A stretch of 9,782 nucleotides of DNA from an uncultured Rikenellaceae bacterium (GTDB lineage Bacteria; Bacteroidota; Bacteroidia; Bacteroidales; Rikenellaceae), in contig CAMWRR010000052.1 of NCBI GenBank assembly GCA_947176715.1, forward strand, positions 1 through 9,782, given 5' to 3'. The position numbers and the translations under genes were made by a program. The notes below the pieces were generated by a model that saw only the letters and a list, made by a program, of their open reading frames with translations, was not told the origin of the DNA and did not search any database. This document shows, piece by piece, positions 1 through 5,154 of the stretch (positions are counted from its first letter, which is position 1; every line of letters starts with the position of its first letter).

Positions 1-157
1 CTTGCGGGCCTCCGTTGGGGGGATATTTTTGCCCACCGCGAGGTGCGGCCCGCTCGGCCCCTGCGCTACGCTTCGGGTCCGCCAAGAGGAAAGTGTTTGA
101 CGGCTCTCGCATTCGCTCAGACCTCATCCGGCAACGAATATAAGTCTTACCGGACAG
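1..157 (+). repeat. Degenerate dispersed intergenic element, copy A (terminator-like end to TTACCGGACA end)
   Basis: This stretch is related to the reverse complement of about 3663-3845 (copy B). The clearest match is 1-45 against 3801-3845: both contain GCGGGCCTCCGTWRGGGGG, then a T-run, then an RCC(T/C)ACCGCGAGGTG-type block. The other end, 128-157, contains TCCGGCAACGAATATAAG and TTACCGGACA, and matches the TTGTCCGGCAAAACTCATAT end of copy B read on the opposite strand. The middle is much more diverged. No protein is recognisable in any frame. Here it lies between whatever precedes the window and the promoter repeats of the MATE gene. The match was found by eye, so exact borders are uncertain. 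Confidence 0.55.
9..30 (+). terminator. Terminator-like hairpin with T-run in repeat copy A
   Basis: CCTCC (9-13) can pair with GGGGG (17-21, one G-T pair) around a GTT loop, and TATTTTT follows at 24-30. Read on the + strand this resembles an intrinsic terminator for a gene upstream of the window. The stem is short and the upstream gene is not visible. The same design (CCTCC, short loop, GGGGG, T-run) recurs in copy B on the minus strand, which supports it being functional. Confidence 0.4.
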
Positions 158-176
158 TAATAAAAAAGAAATGCGA

Positions 177-209
177 TTTGCTTTTGTCCTCGGCTTATTC
201 GTATCTTTG
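177..209 (+). promoter_or_regulatory. Promoter-like element 1 (TTTG-N21-TATCTTTG)
   Basis: TTTG at 177-180 and TATCTTTG at 202-209 match the Bacteroidetes primary sigma factor pattern (-33 TTTG, -7 TAnnTTTG) with a 21-nt spacer. It is the most distal of three stacked copies, about 170 nt before the MATE start. The -7 box lies in the left arm of a dyad, GTATCT (201-206) with AGATAC (220-225) plus GGC/GCC inside. Confidence 0.5.
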
Positions 210-250
210 GCTTCGCCTTAGATACTCCGCCTCGACAAAACCAAACCGAG

Positions 251-283
251 TTTGCTTTTGTTCTCTGCTTATTCGTATCTTTG
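251..283 (+). promoter_or_regulatory. Promoter-like element 2 (TTTG-N21-TATCTTTG)
   Basis: TTTG at 251-254 and TATCTTTG at 276-283 repeat the layout of element 1, 74 bp downstream. GTATCTT (275-281) pairs with AAGATAC (293-299), and GGC (283-285) with GCC (289-291), around loop CTT. The stem is therefore better formed than in element 1. The TTTG box is in the right arm of another hairpin, 235-261. Confidence 0.5.
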
Positions 284-324
284 GCCTTGCCGAAGATACT
301 CCGCCTCGGCAATGCTCAAATAAA

Positions 325-357
325 TTTGGCATTGCGCTCGGCTTATTCGTATCTTTG
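325..357 (+). promoter_or_regulatory. Likely promoter of the MATE-aminotransferase operon (element 3)
   Basis: TTTG at 325-328 and TATCTTTG at 350-357 have the same 21-nt spacing. The start would be expected about 5-8 nt after the -7 box, giving a leader of only about 12-16 nt before the ATG at 378. Unlike elements 1 and 2, the sequence after this -7 box (GAAGCCTCAACG) does not form the dyad around the box. It is the best-placed of the three for driving the operon. Confidence 0.6.
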
Positions 358-377
358 AAGCCTCAACGCCACATCCG

Positions 378-1757
378 ATGAACAACATAGACTTCACAAC
401 CGGCAACGAAGGGCGCTCGATATTACGGTTTTCCATACCTATAATATCGGGAGCCTTTCTGATGCAGCTCTACAACTGGGCCGATACGGTGATAGTGGGT
501 CGTTACGTGGGCAAGCAGGCTCTGGCGGCGGTGGGTGCGTCGGCACCGTTGGTGTTCATGCTCGTGGCGCTGGTCATAGGCATAGGCATAGGCACCACCA
601 TAATAATATCGCAGGCATACGGCGTGCGCGACTACGACAAGATACGCAAAGCCTCCGACTCGCTCTACATATTTCTGACAATAGCGGCAATAGCGATAAC
701 GGCCTTGGGGTTGGCTTTCAGTCGCAAAGTTATGTTGTTGATAGGACTGCCGGAAGATATATTGCCCTATGCGGTCAGCTACTTAGACATATATCTTCTC
801 GGGTTGGTGTTTTTGTTCTTCTTCAACTGTCTTTCGTCCATATTGCGCGGCATAGGCGACTCGCGTACTCCGCTCATATTCCTTGCGGTGTCGGCGGTGC
901 TCAACATACTTTTAGACCTGTTGCTGGTGGCCGTCATACCGTTGGGGATAGAGGGTGCGGCGTGGGCGACCGTCATAGCTCAGGCCATAGCGGTGACATT
1001 CGCCATAGTCTACACCAACCGGCATAACGACATAGTACGCTTCGACCCGCGCCATCTCGTTTTCGACAGGCGCATATTCGTCCGCAGCCTCAAGCTCGGC
1101 ATCCCGGCCGGGGTGCAACAGATGTTCGTGGCTATGGGCACGCTGGCGATAGTATCCATCGTCAACAGTTTCGACACCGACACGGTAGCAGCCTTCTCCG
1201 GAGCCTCGCGCATAGAGACGCTCGTGGCTGTCATACCTATGAACCTTGGCATTGCGCTCACCTCTTTCACCGGTCAGAATTTCGGTGTAGGCGACTTCGA
1301 CAGGATACGCCGGGGCATGTACGCCACCGTGCGCTACTCGCTCATAGCGGGGGGCGTGGTCATGGCGGGACTGTTGCTGGCGGCGGAGCCTCTGATGCGC
1401 GTATTCACCTCCGAGCGAGAGGTCGTAGAGGTGGGGTGCGGCTATCTGCACGTGCTCGGGCTGTCGTTCTGGATATTCTCGCTCATGATGTGCTTCATGG
1501 GGGCCTTGCGCGGCATGGGCAATACGGTGGCCCCTATGGTGATAACGCTATTTTCGTTGTGGATAATAAAGATACCGTTGGCCTACGTTCTCTCGGACCG
1601 GTTCGGACAGATAGGTATATGGACCGGCACAGCCATATCATGGGCGATAGGCACGATATTCGTGGTAGTGGCGTTCAATATGATCTCGAAGCGCAAACGT
1701 ATGCAACGGCATGACAAACAGAACAATATAACCGAAAAATATGGTAACACTCTCTGA
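378..1757 (+). CDS. MATE family multidrug/metabolite efflux transporter
   Basis: A 459-residue polytopic inner-membrane protein of the multidrug and toxic compound extrusion family, which exchanges cations (Na+ or H+) for organic substrates. The length fits the family (about 440-470). Visible features are an N-terminal helix with PIISGAFLMQLYNWADTVIVG, which resembles the first MATE helix with its conserved aspartate. About twelve hydrophobic segments form two halves, the second starting near SLKLGIPAGVQQM (about residue 238). The loop motifs GQNFGVGDFDRIRRG (about 305) and LRGMGNT (about 380) are typical of the family. The C-terminus is a basic cytoplasmic tail (KRKRMQRHDK). The ATG at 378 follows the promoter-like element ending at 357. 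The downstream aminotransferase starts 17 nt before this gene stops, so the two are almost surely co-transcribed. Ile codons are about 47 ATA out of 51 by hand count. The substrate cannot be told from sequence. Confidence 0.93.
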   Translation: MNNIDFTTGNEGRSILRFSIPIISGAFLMQLYNWADTVIVGRYVGKQALAAVGASAPLVFMLVALVIGIGIGTTIIISQAYGVRDYDKIRKASDSLYIFLTIAAIAITALGLAFSRKVMLLIGLPEDILPYAVSYLDIYLLGLVFLFFFNCLSSILRGIGDSRTPLIFLAVSAVLNILLDLLLVAVIPLGIEGAAWATVIAQAIAVTFAIVYTNRHNDIVRFDPRHLVFDRRIFVRSLKLGIPAGVQQMFVAMGTLAIVSIVNSFDTDTVAAFSGASRIETLVAVIPMNLGIALTSFTGQNFGVGDFDRIRRGMYATVRYSLIAGGVVMAGLLLAAEPLMRVFTSEREVVEVGCGYLHVLGLSFWIFSLMMCFMGALRGMGNTVAPMVITLFSLWIIKIPLAYVLSDRFGQIGIWTGTAISWAIGTIFVVVAFNMISKRKRMQRHDKQNNITEKYGNTL

Positions 1758-2937
1758 AAAAGCGCGGATAATGCCCGCCTCACCCATTCGCAAACTCGTT
1801 CCATTTGCCGAGGAGGCAAAAAAGCGGGGAGTGAAGGTCTATCACCTCAACATAGGCCAACCCGACATAGAGACGCCCCGCGAGGCACTGGACGCCATCG
1901 CCTCCATGCGCGAGCCTATAATATACTACACCCATTCGGCCGGCAAGGAGAGCTATCGGCGCGGTCTGGCCGACTACTACAACGGTCTCGGCATACCCCC
2001 CGTATCGTACGAGGACATAATGGTGACGACGGGTGGTTCGGAGGCTATCGTCTTTGCGTTCATGGCCTGTCTCGACCCGGGCGACGAGGTGCTGATACCC
2101 GAGCCGTTCTACGCCAACTATAACGGATTCGCCGTAGAGACCGGCGTTAAGATAGTCACAGTAAAGTCTACGATAGACAACGATTTCGCGCTCCCTCCCA
2201 TATCTGCGATGGAGCAGGCCGTGACCGGACGTACGCGCGCGATACTCATCTGCAACCCCAACAACCCCACCGGATATCTGTACGGCGAGGAGGAGATACG
2301 CGAGCTGGGGCGTATGGCGGCACGACACGACATGTTTCTCATAGTGGACGAGGTGTATCGCGAATTCTGTTACGACGGTGCCCGCCACTTCTCGGCGCTC
2401 AACCTCACGGAGCAGGCCGATAACGTGGTGATGATCGACTCCATATCCAAACGATACAGTATGTGCGGAGCACGCATGGGTGCCCTCGTGACGCGCAATC
2501 GTGCCATAATCGACGCGGCGTTACGCTTGGGGCAGGCCCGTCTTTGCCCGCCTTTCGTGGCACAGGTGGCCGCCGAAGCCGCTCTGCGCACACCTCAGAG
2601 CTATTTCGACAAAGTTAAAGAGGAGTACACCCGAAGAAGAAATCTCCTCGTCGAGGGATTAAACAAGATAGAGGGTGTGCGTTGTCCCATGCCGCGCGGC
2701 GCATTCTACGCCATAGCCGAGTTACCGGTAGACAACGCCGAGGAGTTCGCCCGCTGGATGTTGGAGAAGTTCTCTTTCGAGGGCGCTACCGTAATGCTCG
2801 CCCCGGCCTCCGGATTCTATGCCGACGGCAAATCGGGAGCCAATCAGGTGCGCCTCGCATACGTGCTGAACGAGGATGACCTCAGAAAGGCCGTGAGATG
2901 TCTCGAGATGGGGCTTAAAGAGTATAACGGCAGGTAG
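1741..2937 (+). CDS. Pyridoxal phosphate-dependent aminotransferase, class I/II (aspartate aminotransferase family)
   Basis: A 398-residue fold-type I PLP enzyme that transfers an amino group between an amino acid and a 2-oxo acid in the cytoplasm. Visible motifs, in order: GQPD (39-42) for substrate binding near the N-terminus; TTGGSEA (96-102), the phosphate/ring contact region; NPNNPTG (172-178), with the Asn that binds the PLP ring oxygen; DEVY (203-206), with the Asp that contacts the pyridine nitrogen; SISK (234-237), with Lys237 as Schiff-base lysine; and Arg371 in QVRLAYV as the substrate carboxylate anchor. All key residues are present. The ATG at 1741 gives an N-terminus (MVTLSEKARIMPASPIRKL) like that of related proteins; Met11 is a less likely start. 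It overlaps the MATE gene by 17 nt, which suggests translational coupling. Substrate specificity (aspartate, aromatic, alanine or other) is not decided by these motifs. Confidence 0.93.
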   Translation: MVTLSEKARIMPASPIRKLVPFAEEAKKRGVKVYHLNIGQPDIETPREALDAIASMREPIIYYTHSAGKESYRRGLADYYNGLGIPPVSYEDIMVTTGGSEAIVFAFMACLDPGDEVLIPEPFYANYNGFAVETGVKIVTVKSTIDNDFALPPISAMEQAVTGRTRAILICNPNNPTGYLYGEEEIRELGRMAARHDMFLIVDEVYREFCYDGARHFSALNLTEQADNVVMIDSISKRYSMCGARMGALVTRNRAIIDAALRLGQARLCPPFVAQVAAEAALRTPQSYFDKVKEEYTRRRNLLVEGLNKIEGVRCPMPRGAFYAIAELPVDNAEEFARWMLEKFSFEGATVMLAPASGFYADGKSGANQVRLAYVLNEDDLRKAVRCLEMGLKEYNGR

Positions 2938-2951
2938 TGTCAAGGCGGTCG

Positions 2952-2984
2952 CTCTCCCGGAGAGGGTCGACGACATGGCTGTCG
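2952..2984. terminator. Two small hairpins between convergent genes (possible shared terminator)
   Basis: The 51-bp gap between the converging stop codons holds CTCTC (2952-2956)/GAGAG (2960-2964) with loop CCG, and CGACA (2971-2975)/TGTCG (2980-2984) with loop TGGC. Neither is followed by a T-run on either strand. They could be weak or factor-dependent 3' ends rather than classic intrinsic terminators. Confidence 0.25.
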
Positions 2985-2988
2985 CGCA

Positions 2989-3591
2989 TCACAGCACCGG
3001 CAACAGCCCCTCCTTCTCGAACATGGCCTTGTAGCTCTCCGCCTTTTTGTCCAAGGCGAGCGGATAGGCGCGCGAAGAGGAGGGCATACGATAGAGGCGC
3101 ACTGTGCGACCGGCTATCGTCACCTCGGTAAACGAGCCTATGGAGGGAGCCTCTCCGCCCACCGACGATAGCAACGTGTCGAGAGCCTTCTGCCCCGTAA
3201 CGGCAATGGCTCGGCACTGCGGCATCTCGGCGAGCATGGCGCCTATGTCGCTACATCGGGTCACTACGAGAAACTTATCCGAGGCATCGTTATTGAGACG
3301 CTTCACCTCGCACGCCGTGTCGAACAGGGCTATGCCGCGTTCACTGCAGAAGCTCCGCACCGTATCTTCGTCGAAACCGCCGTCGGCCCTGACGAAGCGG
3401 TCTTTGTCACCGAAAAACAGCAACCCCATTATACGCCACATGTCGTTCTGCTTGTTGGGGTAGAAGAAGTTCATCGACCACCTCTGACGCGGCGGCGGGA
3501 AGCTGCCGAGCATAAGTATGCGCCCACCGTGCGGCAGAAACGGCTCGAGCGGATGGCTCTCTAATGCGATATTGTGCGACTGTTTTGTCAT
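2989..3591 (-). CDS. Uracil-DNA glycosylase superfamily protein (Mug/hypoxanthine-DNA glycosylase-like)
   Basis: A 200-residue protein of the uracil-DNA glycosylase superfamily, which flips out and removes deaminated or damaged bases from DNA in base-excision repair. Near the N-terminus it has LGSFPPP (28-34) followed by YPN (44-46) and QNDMWRI (48-54). This is the layout of the water-activating motif of Mug-like and hypoxanthine-DNA glycosylase-like members (GSxP then Y/F-P-N). Near the C-terminus MPSSSRAYP (169-177) fits the second DNA-inserting motif, usually written as P-S-(P/S)-S. The length agrees with the family. The start is the ATG at 3591; a TTG one codon upstream is in frame but unlikely. 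The gene is alone in its transcription unit, convergent with the aminotransferase, and its 5' side carries repeat copy B. Whether it acts on uracil, hypoxanthine or another base cannot be read from sequence. Confidence 0.85.
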   Translation of the reverse strand: MTKQSHNIALESHPLEPFLPHGGRILMLGSFPPPRQRWSMNFFYPNKQNDMWRIMGLLFFGDKDRFVRADGGFDEDTVRSFCSERGIALFDTACEVKRLNNDASDKFLVVTRCSDIGAMLAEMPQCRAIAVTGQKALDTLLSSVGGEAPSIGSFTEVTIAGRTVRLYRMPSSSRAYPLALDKKAESYKAMFEKEGLLPVL

Positions 3592-3662
3592 CAAACTTTA
3601 TTTGTTGTCCGGTAACACATAATTATATGTAAATCACAGGTAAAACTTGCCTTTCGATTATG

Positions 3663-3845
3663 TTGTCCGGCAAAACTCATATCCGAGTCGCGATATGCGG
3701 CCCGAGCGGAGCGAGGGACATAAAACACAATTACGTTTCTCAGCCCGAAGAATAAGTGTTGGCGGGCCACACCTCACGGAAAACATACTTCGGATAAGCT
3801 CACCTCGCGGTAGGCTCAAAACTCCCCCTTACGGAGGCCCGCTTA
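3663..3845 (-). repeat. Degenerate dispersed intergenic element, copy B
   Basis: It is the counterpart of copy A (1-157) in opposite orientation. The strongest identity is 3801-3845 (CACCTCGCGGTAGGC, A-run, CTCCCCC, ACGGAGGCCCGC) against the reverse complement of 1-45. The other end (3663-3681, TTGTCCGGCAAAACTCATA) matches the reverse complement of 135-158. Read on the minus strand, its order is the same as in copy A relative to the downstream gene: terminator-like hairpin first, TTGCCGGACA last, then the start of a gene (here the glycosylase). Confidence 0.55.
3818..3837 (-). terminator. Terminator-like hairpin in copy B, downstream of the mgtC-like gene
   Basis: On the minus strand CCTCC (3837-3833) can pair with GGGGG (3828-3824, one G-T pair) around a GTAA loop, followed by AG and TTTT (3821-3818). 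It lies about 108 nt after the mgtC-like stop codon and would end the long minus-strand operon. The short stem keeps confidence modest, but copy A has the same arrangement. Confidence 0.4.
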
Positions 3846-3904
3846 CACGTCAGCAATTAATTGTATTTACGCTTGTTGCAGCATTGGCTTACTCTCTGCC
3901 CGCC

Positions 3905-3944
3905 GCGAGGCGTGCCCGTTGCGAGGCGTTATCGTTGCGAGACC
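3905..3944 (+). repeat. Short 16-bp tandem repeat, about 2.5 units
   Basis: GCGAGG at 3905 and 3921 and GCGAGA at 3937 are 16 bp apart. The first two units are GCGAGGCGTGCCCGTT and GCGAGGCGTTATCGTT, and the third is partial and diverged. It abuts the stop codon of the mgtC-like gene. It could be a relic of local duplication; no function is evident. Confidence 0.5.
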
Positions 3945-4655
3945 TTACACGTCGTATATGCCTATGCGTACTATCTCGGGGCAACATGCCCTCAGGTCGG
4001 TGAAAAGCCGTTTGAGCGTATCTTTCTCCCTGACCTGAACGCGCAATGTAAGCGTGGATCTACCGGCCGAATAGTCGGACTCGGTGGAGACATTGAATAC
4101 GAACAGAAGCGATTCGGAGGCGGTCTCTATCACCCGTTCCGTATCGGGGTCGGCCGTGTCGAATGTGATTACGAGCTGTTTAACCTCTCCCGAAAGAAGT
4201 CTCTTTTTCTCTATCCTCTCCAAGGCCACCAGCACGAAGAGTGTGCCGAAAGTGAGCAATACGGCGGAAACGTAAAGCCCGGCCCCCACGCACATGCCTA
4301 TGATGGCTATGACCCATATGCAGGCCGCCGTGGTGAGGCCGCGCACGTTGCCCTTGCTCTGTATTATCGTTCCGGCGCCAAGGAAGCCTATGCCGGTGAG
4401 TATCTGTGCGGCGATACGGCCCGGGTCGCCCGGCATGTCGGGGTAGTTCTGCGGTATCCATATCGAGAGCAACACGGCGGCCGTAGAGCCGAGACATATC
4501 AACATTATGGTACGCATGCCGGCGCTCTGTCGGCGTTGCTGGCGCTCTATCCCCACTATCGCCCCCAACACAAAGCTGATGAGCAGTTTAAGCGCGGCGG
4601 AGATGTAGGTTACCTCCGGATTGAAGAGCTCGTTTATGCAGTAGTCTATATTCAT
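3945..4655 (-). CDS. MgtC/SapB family inner-membrane protein
   Basis: A 236-residue membrane protein of the MgtC/SapB family. Members include virulence- and magnesium-linked MgtC proteins and many housekeeping relatives of unknown biochemical role. Residues 1-145 hold about four to five hydrophobic helices with family signatures: VGIERQQRR (34-42), GMRT (46-49), GIGFLGAGTI (88-97) and VRGLTTAA (104-111). Residues about 147-236 are soluble and resemble the C-terminal ACT-like domain of longer members. The ATG at 4655 gives the usual family length and lies 7 nt after the upstream stop. A start at 4673 would add six residues and overlap the neighbour by 11 nt. Still longer in-frame extensions read through the neighbouring gene and look non-native (Arg/Trp-rich). 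It is probably the last gene of the era operon. No magnesium-responsive leader was recognised. Confidence 0.88.
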   Translation of the reverse strand: MNIDYCINELFNPEVTYISAALKLLISFVLGAIVGIERQQRRQSAGMRTIMLICLGSTAAVLLSIWIPQNYPDMPGDPGRIAAQILTGIGFLGAGTIIQSKGNVRGLTTAACIWVIAIIGMCVGAGLYVSAVLLTFGTLFVLVALERIEKKRLLSGEVKQLVITFDTADPDTERVIETASESLLFVFNVSTESDYSAGRSTLTLRVQVREKDTLKRLFTDLRACCPEIVRIGIYDV

Positions 4656-4662
4656 CGCCAAA

Positions 4663-5079
4663 CTATTTGCCATCCGCCGCCACCATCTGCGACACCTTCT
4701 CCACCACACTGCGGGTGAGCGATGCGCAACGCTCCCGGTCTTTGCCTCCGCGGGTGAGCACGCGGCAACACGTCGATTTGTTGGTCTCCTTGAAAAAGTC
4801 GTGCAGCTCCCTTGCCGACGCCCTAACGCCGGCCGCACCCTCCGCAGGCGAAGTGCGTCCCTTGAGCGCGCCCAACACTATCTGACCGCCCACCAAGGCT
4901 CCGCACGCACACCCCGAGCTCATGCCTCCGCCGAACGACGACGAGGCCGCCAGCAACTCGTCGGGCAACCCCAACTCCATACCGTCGTTCATGGCGTGCA
5001 CCACCGCCTCGGAACACATATAGCCCCGGTCATGGTTATATTCGTACGCCATACGCGCTATCTCTTCGACAGTTTTCAT
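4663..5079 (-). CDS. C_GCAxxG_C_C family protein
   Basis: A 138-residue cytoplasmic protein of the C_GCAxxG_C_C family, named for its cysteine pattern and suspected to bind a metal or act in redox chemistry; no activity is firmly established. The pattern is complete here: Cys22 (MCSEAV), Cys57 and Cys59 in GCACGALVGG (56-65, the GCAxxG core), the pair Cys104-Cys105 (STCCR), and Cys118 (RCASL). The glycine-rich stretch FGGGMSSG (49-56) leads into the core. An in-frame ATG lies 17 codons upstream, but MKTVEEIARMAYEY at 5079 is the natural N-terminus, and it is preceded by ACGGAAAAAAG, an A-rich start context with a possible GGA. It sits 75 nt after era and 7 nt before the mgtC-like gene, so the three are likely one transcript. 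Confidence 0.88.
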   Translation of the reverse strand: MKTVEEIARMAYEYNHDRGYMCSEAVVHAMNDGMELGLPDELLAASSSFGGGMSSGCACGALVGGQIVLGALKGRTSPAEGAAGVRASARELHDFFKETNKSTCCRVLTRGGKDRERCASLTRSVVEKVSQMVAADGK

Positions 5080-5116
5080 CTTTTTTCCGTTTTTTATAAA
5101 CACGGCACGATAAGTT

Positions 5117-5138
5117 GCCGGACAGGCCAATATCCGGC
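5117..5138 (-). promoter_or_regulatory. Small hairpin between era and the C_GCAxxG gene
   Basis: GCCGGA (5117-5122) and TCCGGC (5133-5138) form a perfect 6-bp inverted repeat with a 10-nt loop in the 75-bp gap after the era stop. No T-run follows on the minus strand, so it is not a convincing terminator. It may be an RNA processing or stability element in the operon. The adjoining minus-strand string CTGTCCGGCAACTTAT is reminiscent of one end of the dispersed element, but the match is short. Confidence 0.3.
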
Positions 5139-5154
5139 TACACTCCTACTGCCG

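Larger units (their letters stand above)
161..357 (+). repeat. 74-bp tandem repeat, about 2.7 units, each with promoter-like boxes and a hairpin
   Basis: TATCTTTG occurs at 202-209, 276-283 and 350-357, exactly 74 bp apart, inside the longer shared string CTTATTCGTATCTTTG. Each copy has TTTG exactly 21 nt upstream (177-180, 251-254, 325-328). Units 1 and 2 also share TAGATAC/AAGATAC-CTCCGCCTCG. Compared by eye, units 1 and 2 agree at about 31 of 33 positions across the promoter-like core, and units 1 and 3 at about 28 of 33. In every unit the stretch just before and across the TTTG box forms a hairpin, but with different arm sequences: 164-185, 235-261 and 309-335. The array ends 20 bp before the MATE start codon. 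Confidence 0.85.
3592..3944. other. 353-bp non-coding region between the glycosylase gene and the mgtC-like gene
   Basis: No credible gene in either strand. It contains TTGTCCGGTAA (3605-3615) and, 58 bp later, TTGTCCGGCAA (3663-3673); an ACATA/TATGT hairpin (3617-3630); repeat copy B with its terminator-like end (3663-3845); the palindrome CAATTAATTG (3854-3863); and a short 16-bp tandem repeat just after the mgtC-like stop. On the minus strand it must hold both the 3' end of the mgtC-side operon and the promoter of the glycosylase gene. No clear TTTG/TAnnTTTG pair was found for the latter. Confidence 0.7.

Noticed and set aside
1..377. CRISPR array reading of the 74-bp tandem repeats
   Set aside because: There are only three units, with no fixed repeat-spacer alternation and no cas genes. 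The variable parts are self-complementary arms of hairpins rather than unrelated spacers.
43..381. A 112-codon + strand open frame and a 62-codon minus-strand frame (124-312) across the repeats
   Set aside because: Both are read from the tandem repeat and dispersed element. The translations are low-complexity repeat products (for example KDTNKQRTKANSVWF-type), and the stretch is better explained by promoter boxes and hairpins.
912..1451. Minus-strand frame opposite the MATE gene
   Set aside because: It is antisense to a well-supported membrane protein. Its His/Tyr/Arg-rich translation mirrors the codons for Val, Ile and Ala in the real gene.
3592..3599. TAAAGTTTG directly before the glycosylase ATG as its -7 box
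   Set aside because: The spacing inside the box is one base too long for TAnnTTTG, and it abuts the start codon, so transcription would start inside the gene.
3861..4718. Long + strand open frames opposite the mgtC-like, era and lipoprotein genes (for example 3861-4718, 4801-5697, 6840-7520)
   Set aside because: They are antisense shadows produced by GC-rich codon structure. Their translations have no recognisable domain, while the minus-strand proteins have clear motifs.
4656..4838. N-terminal extension of the mgtC-like frame up to 4838
   Set aside because: The extension lies inside the C_GCAxxG gene on the same strand in another frame, is rich in Arg, Trp and Pro, and makes the protein about 60 residues longer than the family norm. 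The start at 4655 is natural.
5105..5138. Possible third copy of the dispersed element between era and the C_GCAxxG gene
   Set aside because: Only about 16 nt (CTGTCCGGCAACTTAT on the minus strand) resemble the element end and no second end is present. This is too short to claim.
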